Made by a program: the position numbers and the translations under genes | Part shown: positions 1 to 7,255 of the stretch, in pieces | How the letters are laid out: every line of letters starts with the position of its first letter | Position numbering within the stretch: position 1 is the stretch's first letter | The notes under the pieces: model-generated | The model's database searches: none | What the model saw: only the letters and a program-made list of their open reading frames with translations | What the model was told of the DNA's origin: nothing | From: CAYZXL01 sp964482435 | Lineage (GTDB): Bacteria; Auribacterota; JABMQX01 | DNA: 28,300 nt | Assembly: GCA_964482435.1 (NCBI GenBank) | Contig: CAYZXL010000063.1 | Location: forward strand, 1 to 28,300 | Reading direction: 5' to 3'

Positions 1-76
1 CGTATCTCAAACCACTTAACGCACAAAATGCCCCCTTCTTTGTCCGGAACTTCGGACTAAACTCTGAAGGAGCCAT

Positions 77-526
77 ATGATTCGTCACATTTCCAGCATG
101 GCTGAGATCGTAGATGACCTGCCCGGCGCGGTCAGACACTATCGTGACGTTTTGGGGATGCCCGTGGAGGACTTCCCGGACAGGGGGTATGCCATTGTCA
201 AAGTCCCTGGGGTGCTTCACTTCGGTTTATGGACTCGGAAAGCTGCCGCGAAGCACACCTTCGGGGACCTGGCCAGGGACGAGGAAATTCCCTTAGGATT
301 CGCCGTCGGATTTGAGGTTGACAGTGTTGGCGAAGCGGTAGAGCAAATGTCGGGGAAGGGACTCACTTTTGTTCAGCAGCCGCACAAGGAGCCGTGGGGG
401 CAGGTTACGGCACGTTTCTTCTCGCCGAGCGGCGCTCTCTGTGAGGTATCTGAGACCCCGTGGGAGCGAAAGATAACGCAGGATTTGAGGGCCGCGGGTG
501 ATGAGAGCGCGGATGGCAGCGCATAA
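77..526 (+). CDS. VOC-family (glyoxalase/bleomycin-resistance fold) protein
   Basis: 149-residue single-domain protein. The N-terminus follows the VOC pattern (RHISS with a candidate metal-ligand His, then a DLPGAVRHYRDVLGM helix). The second half, FAVGFEVDSVGEAVEQM followed by ARFFSPSGALCEVSE, gives the second beta-alpha-beta module ending in a candidate Glu ligand. VOC proteins are cytosolic metal-dependent lyases, isomerases, dioxygenases or drug-binding proteins, and the substrate cannot be told here. The start is supported by AAGGAG about 5 nt upstream. An unusually long spacer of about 155 nt separates it from a second VOC gene. The family call is firm, the role unknown. Confidence 0.9.
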   Translation: MIRHISSMAEIVDDLPGAVRHYRDVLGMPVEDFPDRGYAIVKVPGVLHFGLWTRKAAAKHTFGDLARDEEIPLGFAVGFEVDSVGEAVEQMSGKGLTFVQQPHKEPWGQVTARFFSPSGALCEVSETPWERKITQDLRAAGDESADGSA

Positions 527-656
527 CCAGACACCGGAGGCGAACCGCCGGCCCGCGTCCCGTTTCGGATGTTTTCAGATGAACGTTGACCCTGACTCGC
601 AGAGCGTGAGCCCGCTGTCCCGACTCGTCGGGATCGCTCGCCCCTGGCGTTGTGCT
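522..656 (+). other. Imperfect inverted-repeat spacer, possibly attC-like
   Basis: The stretch between the two VOC genes begins with GCATAAC, which overlaps the stop codon of the first gene, and ends with GTTGTGC, its complement with one G-T wobble. Just inside are CCGGAGGCGA and TCGCCCCTGG, which pair at 8 of 10 positions. Outer and inner pairing boxes in a spacer of about 135 nt between short same-strand genes recall integron attC sites. The boxes depart from the usual RYYYAAC/GTTRRRY consensus, the right-hand spacer is short, and no integrase gene is visible. This is only a suggestion. Confidence 0.22.
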
Positions 657-680
657 CTACTCACGGAATGAGGACGAAAC

Positions 681-1049
681 ATGCCTGAACTGAAATATCA
701 TCACATTGGAATCCCAACTGACAAATCTCTTCCCGAGGGAGATTACAGTGAAAAGTACAAGCTTTACGCATCCGGGTATTTTCGGAGTCCTTACGGTGTC
801 GAGTGGATGAAATTGGATCCCGACTGTCCCCTGCCGGAGCTGGTCAAAACGGTTCCGCACGTTGCATTTGTTGTTGACGATACTGAAGCTGCTATTGAGG
901 GCAAGGAAGTGCTCATCGAACCGAACAGTCCCACTGAAGGCGTGACAGTCGCTTTCATCGTTGATAATGGCGCCCCGATAGAATTTCTTCAGTTTGATCG
1001 GCCCGAGTCTGAAATATGGCCACACGACTCAAAGTTCAGAATCACGTAA
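681..1049 (+). CDS. Small VOC-like protein
   Basis: 122-residue protein unlike the upstream VOC gene in sequence but with the same fold signature. It opens with YHHIGIPT (candidate His ligand), has a conserved middle with PYGVEWMKL and PELVKTVPHVAFVVDD, and ends with GVTVAFIVDNGAPIEFLQF, whose Glu is the expected second-module ligand. Function is unknown; VOC enzymes often act on lactoylglutathione, aromatic or antibiotic substrates. GAGGA precedes the ATG at a reasonable distance. It lies between two long structured spacers and is on the same strand as its neighbours. The antisense open frame over it is a shadow. Confidence 0.85.
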   Translation: MPELKYHHIGIPTDKSLPEGDYSEKYKLYASGYFRSPYGVEWMKLDPDCPLPELVKTVPHVAFVVDDTEAAIEGKEVLIEPNSPTEGVTVAFIVDNGAPIEFLQFDRPESEIWPHDSKFRIT

Positions 1050-1070
1050 TGCTTCCATGGCTGGCATAAC

Positions 1071-1123
1071 CAGCCGGGGGAGACGAAGCGCACCCTGTCT
1101 CTCGTCTTGAGCGCCGTCGGCTG
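1071..1123 (+). other. Nested hairpin after the second VOC gene
   Basis: Outer arms CAGCCG (1071-1076) and CGGCTG (1118-1123) enclose inner arms AGACGA (1081-1086) and TCGTCT (1102-1107). It starts 21 nt after the stop codon, right after another GCATAAC box (1064-1070), the same box that follows the first VOC gene. It could act as an mRNA 3' structure or be part of an attC-like site. No T-tract follows, so it is not a typical intrinsic terminator. Confidence 0.4.
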
Positions 1124-1230
1124 AACATGATTCTTGATTTGCAGAGCGCGAGCTCGTTCCTGGCCTGGTTCGCCGGAGTTGCACGAGGGCGACCGGCAGT
1201 CGCTCGCGTCTGCGTTGGAGCACAAATACC

Positions 1231-1824
1231 ATGCACGTGTACATACTCTTTGCCCATCCAAGTGGAAGGTCGTTCAGCCGTTCCGTCCTCGATGCATTCG
1301 TCCGCGGTCTGACGGATGGAGGGCATACCTTCGAGGTCGCCGACCTCTACGCGATGCGTTTCCAGTCAGAGATGGACGAGAAGCAATACCTCAGAGAAAT
1401 GGCAGAGGACGCCAATGCCCCCGTTCCAGAGGACATCAGGGCAGAGCAGCAAAAGATAGACCGAGCCGACGGATTGGCGTTCATCTACCCGGTGTGGTGG
1501 AGCGATTGTCCCGCCAAATTGAAGGGGTGGTTCGACCGAGTCCTGACCTACGGCTACGCCTACTTTCTCGACACCAACGGCGAGAGATTGTCCAGGATCA
1601 ACATCCAGAAGGCAGTTGTCCTGTGCTCTGTGGGTCACACGGTGGAGCATCTTGAGGAGCTCGGCATTGCGGAAAGCATGCGCCGCATCATGCTCAACGA
1701 CCGGCTTCTTGGCGTCGGCGTCAAGAACGCCCACATGGAGATTCTCGGCGGCATGATGCCCCACGACGACACGTACCGGGAACAGAACCTGCGGAGAGCT
1801 TACGAACTCGGCAAGAGCTTCTGA
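1231..1824 (+). CDS. Flavodoxin-fold NAD(P)H:quinone oxidoreductase family protein
   Basis: 197-residue flavodoxin-like protein of the NQO1/MdaB/KefF group, which transfers two electrons from NAD(P)H to quinones or similar acceptors through bound FMN or FAD in the cytoplasm. The start has the typical first strand and phosphate loop (MHVYILFAHPSGRSFSR, residues 1-17). AFIYPVWWSDCPAKLKGWFDRV is the diagnostic block for this family (P-x-WW ... KGWFDRV). It is followed by a Gly/Tyr-rich loop at YGYAYF. A GGAG lies about 11 nt before the ATG. The preceding 180-nt spacer holds the nested hairpin. Physiological substrate unknown. Confidence 0.9.
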   Translation: MHVYILFAHPSGRSFSRSVLDAFVRGLTDGGHTFEVADLYAMRFQSEMDEKQYLREMAEDANAPVPEDIRAEQQKIDRADGLAFIYPVWWSDCPAKLKGWFDRVLTYGYAYFLDTNGERLSRINIQKAVVLCSVGHTVEHLEELGIAESMRRIMLNDRLLGVGVKNAHMEILGGMMPHDDTYREQNLRRAYELGKSF

Positions 1825-2024
1825 CGCAATCGCGGCAGCCCGGCTCAATCGCTGCCTCGTGTCGAGCACCTCGCCCCCGCGAATTTCTCAGGAAAGTCCG
1901 GACTACAGTATGTTAGAATCCCAGCACAAAACGTTTGGAACGGCCCTGTCCGCCCGCGGGAAGTATTCGCCCCGGGCAGAAGCGGCGGGCGGTGACTTCG
2001 TCAAGTTCGCTATCTGAGAGGACC

Positions 2025-3140
2025 ATGACCGACCTCGAGAGCCTTCTAATTCTCAATAGCCTTCCGCTGCTGGGGACAATCCGAATTCAGCTTCTTCTGA
2101 AGCACTTCGGCAGTCCGCAGAATGTCCTCCATGCCAGAGGGGACGAACTCGTCCGGGTCCCCGGCGTCAACAAAGGTATCGCCGATAGCATCCACAACTG
2201 GCAGGGCGCCGTCTCCGTCGAGGAAGAGATAAGCCTGGCGGAAAAAGCAGGCGTCCGCATCCTCTCTTTCCTCGACCAGGAATACCCCGAAAACCTCAAG
2301 CAGATTTACGACCCGCCGATCATTCTTTACGTGAAGGGAACGCTTTTGCCAAAAGACAAGCACGCCATCGCCGTCGTTGGCTCCCGCCGCTCGACTCTTT
2401 ATGGAAGAGAGACCTCCGCGCGACTTGCCCGGCAGCTCGCGTCGGCTGGCATCACCGTCGTCAGCGGCCTCGCCCGAGGGATAGATACCGCTGCCCACGA
2501 AGGCGCCCTTCAGGGCGGCGGAAGGACGATCGGCGTCTTAGGTAGTGGCTTCAATCATCCCTATCCGACGGAGAATCTCGACTTGATGGAACGGATTGCC
2601 GGTTGTGGCGCCGTCATCAGCGAATACCACATGCGAACGACCCCCGACCCGATGAATTTCCCCATTCGCAATCGCGTCATCAGCGGGCTTTCCCTCGGAG
2701 TGGTCGTAGGCGAGGCGCCGCGCCACAGCGGCGCAATGATTACCGTCACCCACGCCCTCCATCAGAACAGGTCAGTCTTCGCGGTGCCCGGGCGGGTTGA
2801 TTCGCCAACCTTCCAGGGAAACCACCAGCTCATCAAAGAAGGGGCGAAGCTCGTCGAGAACGTCGAAGACATCCTCTCGGAATTCGAATACCTCTTCCCA
2901 CCGGAGGCGATGAAGCCTGAGACGGGCGCTGGCATGCGCGGCCCAACCCCTCTCCTCGACGAGAAACAGCAGAAAATCTTCAACCTCCTATCCGCCGAAG
3001 AAAAAGACATCGAGGAAATCATCATCCAATCCGGCTTACCCGCAAAAGAAGTCTCCGTCGTCCTTCTTCAGCTCGAGGTCAAGCGTCTGATCCGGCAACT
3101 CCCCGGCAAGAAGTTCGTCCGCGCCCGCCTGACGATGTGA
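2025..3140 (+). CDS. dprA: DNA-processing protein DprA
   Basis: 371-residue DprA/Smf protein, which in transformable bacteria loads RecA onto incoming single-stranded DNA in the cytosol. An N-terminal helix-hairpin-helix-like region (VRVPGVNKGIADSI) is followed by the Rossmann-like core: AIAVVGSRRSTLYG, VSGLARGIDTAAHEGAL, GVLGSGFNHPYP, FPIRNRVISGLS and HSGAMITVTHAL. The last 70 residues form a winged-helix (DML1-type) domain. The start at 2025 is chosen because GAGAGG sits 3-8 nt upstream and the protein then begins with a typical MTDLE N-terminus; an in-frame start at 1935 would add 30 unrelated residues. TAGAAT at 1914-1919 may be a -10 element, but no good -35 is seen. Confidence 0.96.
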   Translation: MTDLESLLILNSLPLLGTIRIQLLLKHFGSPQNVLHARGDELVRVPGVNKGIADSIHNWQGAVSVEEEISLAEKAGVRILSFLDQEYPENLKQIYDPPIILYVKGTLLPKDKHAIAVVGSRRSTLYGRETSARLARQLASAGITVVSGLARGIDTAAHEGALQGGGRTIGVLGSGFNHPYPTENLDLMERIAGCGAVISEYHMRTTPDPMNFPIRNRVISGLSLGVVVGEAPRHSGAMITVTHALHQNRSVFAVPGRVDSPTFQGNHQLIKEGAKLVENVEDILSEFEYLFPPEAMKPETGAGMRGPTPLLDEKQQKIFNLLSAEEKDIEEIIIQSGLPAKEVSVVLLQLEVKRLIRQLPGKKFVRARLTM

Positions 3141-3213
3141 GCGGGCTCCCCGCCAGGGCGCGGGCGACTGCGACTACAGGTAATAGCTCCTTCTGATGTC
3201 GTGCGGAGCTCTC

Positions 3214-3242
3214 TTGACAAAACGGGAGTACTATGATAGAAT
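3214..3242 (+). promoter_or_regulatory. Strong sigma70-type promoter of the lipoprotein-protease operon
   Basis: TTGACA (3214-3219), a 17-nt spacer and TAGAAT (3237-3242). This is the best housekeeping-type promoter seen in the window. It lies about 150 nt before the first lipoprotein start, leaving a long 5' leader. Nothing else reads from it, so it is assigned to the three-gene operon at 3395-5210. Confidence 0.7.
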
Positions 3243-3394
3243 GCTCTCGTAAAGTCAGGAAAACACGACACTGCAAAGAGAACAGGGCAGGAGACACGAG
3301 CCGTCATTCGTTGGCGGCGTCCCTGCCCTACTTTTTTGGCTGTTACGGTCGAGGTCGCGACTCGGAGGAAAACGAAAGACGGAGGATTCGACGA

Positions 3395-3850
3395 ATGATT
3401 GCCCATGCAGACGTCTCGGCAGACCGAGGGACATTTGGGAAAGTTGCGAGAGCGGTTCTCTTCATAGGAACGCTTATCCTTCTGGCGGGATGCGCGGTGG
3501 ACGAACTGAGCGTGGTTTCCTACACGTCCAGCGCCGAAGTCAAGCCGCCGCAAATCGTCCCCACAACGCTGAAATCGTCCCCTTTCCCCTGGGACATCGT
3601 CCTCAGCGGCATCAGCGACATCTTCACCGGCGCCCGGAAGAAGGCCATCGAGGAAAAAGTGGGATACCGCGAGGAGCGTTCCTTCACTCTTTTCCGTCTG
3701 AAGAGGGCTGAGGATTCCGGCAGCGACTGCGAAAGGGAGCCACTGCCGAATTCCTGCGAGCAAGGGTCGCCAAGCGCCAAGGAGACGCAGACGGTGTCTC
3801 AGTCGGACGAGGACTCTGACGACGTAACAACAAGCGAGGCACGAAAATGA
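3395..3850 (+). CDS. Small lipoprotein, first gene of the protease operon
   Basis: 151-residue protein with a lipoprotein signal: about 20 N-terminal residues, a hydrophobic segment AVLFIGTLILLAGC and a lipobox L-A-G-C, with the acylated Cys near residue 34. The mature part has a conserved-looking stretch on an internal site (FPWDIVLSGISDIFTGARKK), and the C-terminal third is hydrophilic, rich in Ser, Asp, Glu and Gln and probably disordered. No family recognised. The start at 3395 is chosen because GGAGG lies 9 nt upstream; the frame is open back to 3233 but without signal-like sequence. Its stop overlaps the next start as ATGA, indicating translational coupling. Confidence 0.8.
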   Translation: MIAHADVSADRGTFGKVARAVLFIGTLILLAGCAVDELSVVSYTSSAEVKPPQIVPTTLKSSPFPWDIVLSGISDIFTGARKKAIEEKVGYREERSFTLFRLKRAEDSGSDCEREPLPNSCEQGSPSAKETQTVSQSDEDSDDVTTSEARK

Positions 3851-4350
3851 AAGCGCTAAGTCTCCTCACATCCTTTCTGATTTTCGTGTGCCTCATCGGC
3901 TGCCGCACCGCACCGGAGCAGCCGTCGCTTTATGACGAGGAAATTGTTCTCCGCGTCTGGGATGCCCTGGATAGCCACTACGGAAGCGAAGCGTTTTTCG
4001 AATGCGAGTATCTCCCCGTCGTCAACGGCAGAATTGAAATAATCAAACCTTACGCCATTTCGGACCTCCTCGCGGTCTCACACCCTCCATCAGCGGCCAA
4101 ACCAGAGTTGTTCCGCGTCGTGGAGTCGAATCCCGGTGAGAACGAGGTCGTTATTCGTGGGACCTCCCTTCATTTCCATCAGTCTTGCGAAGGACAGAGC
4201 TTGTTTGTGGCATGGAAACGCGACGTGCCCCGCCCGAAGGCGGGGTTGAGTCCCCAAGAAAGTATTCCTCCTGGCATCGAAAACCCAGCGAACCGCTTCA
4301 TCCCAGCAGCACCAGACCCTGAACGCGAACGGCATGAGGTCGAGAAATGA
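3847..4350 (+). CDS. Small lipoprotein, second gene of the protease operon
   Basis: 167-residue protein beginning MKALSLLTSFLIFVCLIGC, a compact lipoprotein signal with lipobox L-I-G-C at residues 16-19. The mature region is mixed alpha/beta by eye and contains few cysteines; the tail is proline-rich. No family recognised. It is coupled at both ends by ATGA overlaps, to the upstream lipoprotein and to the downstream cysteine protease, so the three products are probably made together. The coding sequence contains a GC-rich palindrome (4228-4245) that also occurs elsewhere in the window, suggesting a small repeat inserted in frame near the C-terminus. Confidence 0.8.
   Translation: MKALSLLTSFLIFVCLIGCRTAPEQPSLYDEEIVLRVWDALDSHYGSEAFFECEYLPVVNGRIEIIKPYAISDLLAVSHPPSAAKPELFRVVESNPGENEVVIRGTSLHFHQSCEGQSLFVAWKRDVPRPKAGLSPQESIPPGIENPANRFIPAAPDPERERHEVEK
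4228..4245. repeat. GC-rich palindrome, copy 1 (inside lipoprotein gene)
   Basis: CCCCGCC-CGAA-GGCGGGG, 7-bp perfect arms. The 18-nt sequence is the exact reverse complement of the palindrome at 9730-9747, and a shorter relative is at 18547-18561. Here it is translated in frame near the C-terminus of the lipoprotein. Confidence 0.6.
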
Positions 4351-5210
4351 AAACCTTTGCAGATATGGAAAAATACCGACAGGCAATCCTCCGGCGAGGC
4401 GTCCTTCCTGAAACTCCTCTCGCAACAGACTACGGGGCGCTACCTTTCGACGAAGAAATTCCTCCGAGAGCGAGCTGGCTAAATCTACGCGGGCCAATCC
4501 GCGACCAGGGACTTGAGGGATCCTGCGCCGGCTACGGCGCCCTGAAGGTTTACGAGATGGAACATCTCCGAGGGACGGGCGAGCAAATAGACTCCAGCGA
4601 GCGGTTCTGCTACAACCTCGCCAAAATCGTTGACGAAATCGCGATGGACTATGTTGAGCAGGAGGGTACGACTCTTCAAGCAGCCGTTCAGGTTCTCCGG
4701 AACTATGGGGTGTGCCAGGAGAGCGACTGGCCGTACGTCGCTGGCGACAAAAGTCACCTTGACATCGCTCGCTTTCTCGAAACCCTCCGGAAAGCCAGAA
4801 AGCGCAGAATCGCCGAGTACCGAAATCTTCTCAAGGACGGTGTCAGCGAATCCACCCTCAGGGTCGTCAAACAAGCCCTCTGCCGTCGCCCGATCGTTTG
4901 CGGGCTTATCGTGGACAGCAACTGGCTCAGCGTCAGCCCCGATGGCTTCATCGTCCCCGGGGAGGAGATGATCGGGGGCCACGCCATCGCCCTCGCCTTC
5001 TACGACGACGAGCTTGAGCACGACGGGCAAGTCGGCTGGTTTGGCTTTGTCAATTCCTGGTCCGAAAACTGGGGCGACGGCGGCATCGGCTACATAGGCT
5101 ACCGCTCCTTCCTCCAAACCCTCCTCTCCGGCTATGAGATTGTCCTCCACCAAGACACGACACGTATGATGGACTTGACGCGCCGCAGGGTCTGGCCTAT
5201 AAATGGCTAA
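4347..5210 (+). CDS. Papain-like (C1 family) cysteine peptidase
   Basis: 287-residue C1-type peptidase domain. The oxyanion Gln and nucleophile are Q54 and C60 in RDQGLEGSCAGYGAL, the catalytic His is H212 in GGHAIAL, and the Asn is N236 in FVNSWSENWGDGGIGYI, so the triad is complete. There is no signal peptide or membrane segment; a short N-terminal extension of about 40 residues precedes the catalytic domain. It is therefore predicted cytosolic unless exported unconventionally, which is odd next to two lipoproteins. It overlaps the upstream gene by ATGA. A decayed copy of its last third lies at about 6949-7110. Substrate unknown. Confidence 0.9.
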   Translation: MKTFADMEKYRQAILRRGVLPETPLATDYGALPFDEEIPPRASWLNLRGPIRDQGLEGSCAGYGALKVYEMEHLRGTGEQIDSSERFCYNLAKIVDEIAMDYVEQEGTTLQAAVQVLRNYGVCQESDWPYVAGDKSHLDIARFLETLRKARKRRIAEYRNLLKDGVSESTLRVVKQALCRRPIVCGLIVDSNWLSVSPDGFIVPGEEMIGGHAIALAFYDDELEHDGQVGWFGFVNSWSENWGDGGIGYIGYRSFLQTLLSGYEIVLHQDTTRMMDLTRRRVWPING

Positions 5211-5420
5211 CGGCCTTCGGCGGAAACACGCGCCCATGAATGAACGGCAGGTTGTGCTTAATGGGCTGTGATGTCATTGACCCGGAGGGAGGGCTTTTTT
5301 GTACCCCCCGTGCGACGATGAAACGTCCGTGCACCGACATCGTGGAATCGAAACGGGTCAACGCCCAGACTTCGTGAGCCGGTCTCCAGGCCGGCTGGGC
5401 TCCGAATTAGGCGGTACGTC

Positions 5421-5714
5421 ATGTTGAGTAAAGAGGCCATTCTTTCTACTCTTCGCCAACTGAAAGAAAGGTTGCGGCGCGACTTCAAAGTGCGAGACAT
5501 GGCTGTATTCGGCTCGATCCTCCGGGAGGGAGAAGAACCTGCGCGCGATGTGGACCTGCTCGTCGAGCTCGATGAAGACGCCACGTTATTTGACCTGACG
5601 GGGCTGGGGCTCTTCTTAGAGGATGTGCTCCATTGCTCGGTTGACCTGGTTCCCAAGCGGGCGCTCCGACCGGAACTCCGCGAGACCGTTCTTCGCGAAG
5701 CGGTGAGGGTATGA
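5421..5714 (+). CDS. MNT-domain nucleotidyltransferase antitoxin (MntA-like), module 1
   Basis: 97-residue minimal nucleotidyltransferase. It carries the family motif GSX10DXD exactly (G31-S32, then D43 and D45 in DVDLLVEL). In characterised HEPN-MNT systems this protein neutralises the partner HEPN RNase by AMPylating its active-site Tyr. The stop overlaps the next start as ATGA, the usual antitoxin-first arrangement. SD is weak (AGGCGG about 8 nt upstream). It aligns from residue 1 with the second MNT protein at 6299, with the motif at the same residue numbers, though overall similarity is modest. The pair follows the cysteine protease operon after a 210-nt spacer in which I see no gene. 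Confidence 0.93.
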   Translation: MLSKEAILSTLRQLKERLRRDFKVRDMAVFGSILREGEEPARDVDLLVELDEDATLFDLTGLGLFLEDVLHCSVDLVPKRALRPELRETVLREAVRV

Positions 5715-6049
5715 GGGACTACGCTCTGTATCTCAAAGACATCCTTGCGGCGATCGAAAGCATCCTATCCTTTCTCCATGGGATGGATCTGGAGTCATTC
5801 CAGGCGGACGACAAGACTGTCAGCGCTGTGATCCGAAAGCTTGAGATCATGGGCGAAGCCGCCAAACGGATTCCCGACACCGTCCGGCAGCAGCATCCGG
5901 AAGTCCCCTGGAAGCTGATGGCCGCCATGCGCGACCGCCTGATCCATTTCTATTCGGGTGTCGATAAGCTCCTTGTCTGGAAGACCGTCGAGGAACACCT
6001 GCCGACTCTAAAAGCTTCGATTCAGGCGATTCTGGAACAGCGTTCCTGA
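5711..6049 (+). CDS. HEPN-domain RNase toxin (HepT-like), module 1
   Basis: 112-residue HEPN protein of the HepT (DUF86) family. The RNase motif RX4HXY is intact at R74, H79 and Y81 (MRDRLIHFY). Family signature residues are also present: IRKLEIMGEAAKRIP around 41-54 and the VPWKLMAAMRD helix. Known members cleave RNA and are silenced by AMPylation of the Tyr by the upstream MNT partner. The start overlaps the MNT stop by four bases. It ends in the usual helix with EEHLPTLKASIQAIL. Function is predicted with good confidence; the target is not. Confidence 0.93.
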   Translation: MRDYALYLKDILAAIESILSFLHGMDLESFQADDKTVSAVIRKLEIMGEAAKRIPDTVRQQHPEVPWKLMAAMRDRLIHFYSGVDKLLVWKTVEEHLPTLKASIQAILEQRS

Positions 6050-6170
6050 GGTGGCCTGACCGCATCAAGCAAAATCTCGACCGCCTTGCATCCCGGCACC
6101 ACTCACGGGGTCCGTGGGGCCTTTTGCTTCCGCAAGCGTGGTATCGGCGTCGCCGCCACATGGCTTCGAT

Positions 6171-6188
6171 GTTCCTTACAGTAGGAAC
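6171..6188. repeat. Inverted repeat upstream of MNT-HEPN module 2
   Basis: GTTCCT-TACAGT-AGGAAC, 6-bp perfect arms, about 110 nt before the second MNT start. Toxin-antitoxin operons are often autoregulated through such operators, but nothing here shows binding. The rest of the 6050-6298 spacer holds no recognisable gene. Confidence 0.3.
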
Positions 6189-6298
6189 GCGCGCTGTCAT
6201 TACAGCACCGGAATAGGACCAGACCCGGAACGTCATGGCACTTGACGCCCCGCAAGGGGAAATGTATCAATAGACTTTTGGGTGATGCGGTGACATGT

Positions 6299-6595
6299 AT
6301 GAAATCGCGGCAAGAGATTGAAAATATGTTGCGCACCCAGCTTGCCGAGATGCGAAGGCGCTTTGACGTCAAGCGGATCGGACTTTACGGCTCGTGGGTT
6401 CGCGGTGACCAGACATCACAGAGCGATCTCGACATTCTCGTTTCTCTGAGCCAGCCCCTCGGCTTGGAGCTCGTGAGCCTCCACGAATTCCTCCAGCAGC
6501 TTTTCGGCGTCAAGGTGGACCTGGTGACAGAAGGCGCAGTAATTCGGAAACCCCTCCTCTGGCAATCCATTCGCGAGGACCAGGTTTATGTCTAA
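6299..6595 (+). CDS. MNT-domain nucleotidyltransferase antitoxin (MntA-like), module 2
   Basis: 98 residues from the ATG at 6299. The GSX10DXD motif is complete (G31-S32, D43, D45 in SDLDILVSL). The C-terminal part (GVKVDLVTEGAVIRKPLLWQSI) matches the family, where VDLV is followed by a basic/aromatic helix. An in-frame start at 6242 would add 19 residues not seen in module 1, and a GTG at 6290 is also possible; 6299 gives the best alignment with module 1. It overlaps the next gene by 8 nt. Predicted to AMPylate and silence the adjacent HEPN toxin. Confidence 0.92.
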   Translation: MKSRQEIENMLRTQLAEMRRRFDVKRIGLYGSWVRGDQTSQSDLDILVSLSQPLGLELVSLHEFLQQLFGVKVDLVTEGAVIRKPLLWQSIREDQVYV

Positions 6596-6959
6596 GCGAG
6601 ATGTTCGCTTGTTCCTGCACGAAATGCTTCAGGCTATAGAAAAGATGACGAGCTACACGTCTGGTTTCACATACGCTGGCTTCGAGAACAGCAGACTCGT
6701 GCAGGATGCGGTTCTTCGCAACCTCGAGGTGATGGGCGAAGCTGCCCGTAGCATCCCGCGCGAGGTGCAGAGCCGTTATGCGGCAATTCCCTGGAACGAA
6801 ATCATCGGTTTCCGGAACGTTGCCATTCACCCCTACTTTGATGTGGACCTCGCCGAAGTCTGGCGCATCGCCACCAAAGACGTGCAGGAACTGAAAGGAC
6901 AGCTCCAGGAGATGCTCGACGCCCTTGGCGGCCTGCCTCCTTTTCGAGGCGCACCATAG
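6588..6959 (+). CDS. HEPN-domain RNase toxin (HepT-like), module 2
   Basis: 123-residue HEPN protein with an intact RX4HXY motif at R76, H81 and Y83 (FRNVAIHPY) and the family block VLRNLEVMGEAARSIP. It is clearly divergent from module 1, so the two modules are not a recent tandem duplication. The last few codons (about 6949-6959) appear to come from a decayed cysteine-protease copy that starts there, so the toxin's C-terminal tail may have been changed by that junction. Downstream gene content is only the protease remnant. Confidence 0.92.
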   Translation: MSKRDVRLFLHEMLQAIEKMTSYTSGFTYAGFENSRLVQDAVLRNLEVMGEAARSIPREVQSRYAAIPWNEIIGFRNVAIHPYFDVDLAEVWRIATKDVQELKGQLQEMLDALGGLPPFRGAP

Positions 6960-7110
6960 CCATGCTTGCGACACACAGCACCACGAGCAACTCGGCTGGT
7001 TTGGGTTTGTGAGTTCCTGGTCCGAAAACTGGGCGGACGACGGAGGGGGCCGGTTTCGGTCCCGCTCCTCCTTCCAAACCCCTCGTTCCGCGCACGAGGT
7101 CTCACTCACA
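6949..7110 (+). pseudogene. Decayed 3' fragment of a C1 cysteine peptidase gene
   Basis: Translated in the frame of 6925, this reads LGWFGFVSSWSENW followed by ADDGG, almost the C-terminal catalytic block of the protease at 4347-5210 (GWFGFVNSWSENWGDGG). DNA similarity to about 5034-5145 is roughly three quarters by eye, with a 20-base identical core around TTCCTGGTCCGAAAACTGGG. The catalytic Asn codon is now Ser, the His region is scrambled by an indel, and no N-terminal two thirds is present. It directly abuts and slightly overlaps the end of HEPN module 2. Best read as the leftover of a second protease copy. Confidence 0.85.
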
Positions 7111-7255
7111 GCGGAGTCTTTCGAGGACGAATCGCATAAGCCGCTCCTGAACCAGAATGCCGTTGCGAGAAAGGGCCGCCTCTGTTAAGCTCCACTCGCG
7201 ACAGAGCGCCACCCGTGCAACCGACAAAGTGGAGTCAACATCAGGGAGGACACGC

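Noticed and set aside
657..1025. Antisense open frame over the second VOC gene
   Set aside because: The plus-strand frame has clear VOC motifs and an SD; the antisense protein shows no family pattern.
1914..1919. TAGAAT as a dprA promoter
   Set aside because: A plausible -10, but no -35 at 16-18 nt, so not listed as a promoter.
3068..3763. Long minus-strand frame over the end of dprA and the first lipoprotein
   Set aside because: It opposes two supported genes and the promoter, and its product is low-complexity and Arg/Pro-rich.
4485..5237. 250-codon minus-strand frame over the protease
   Set aside because: Mirror frame of a gene with an intact catalytic triad; no recognisable domain.
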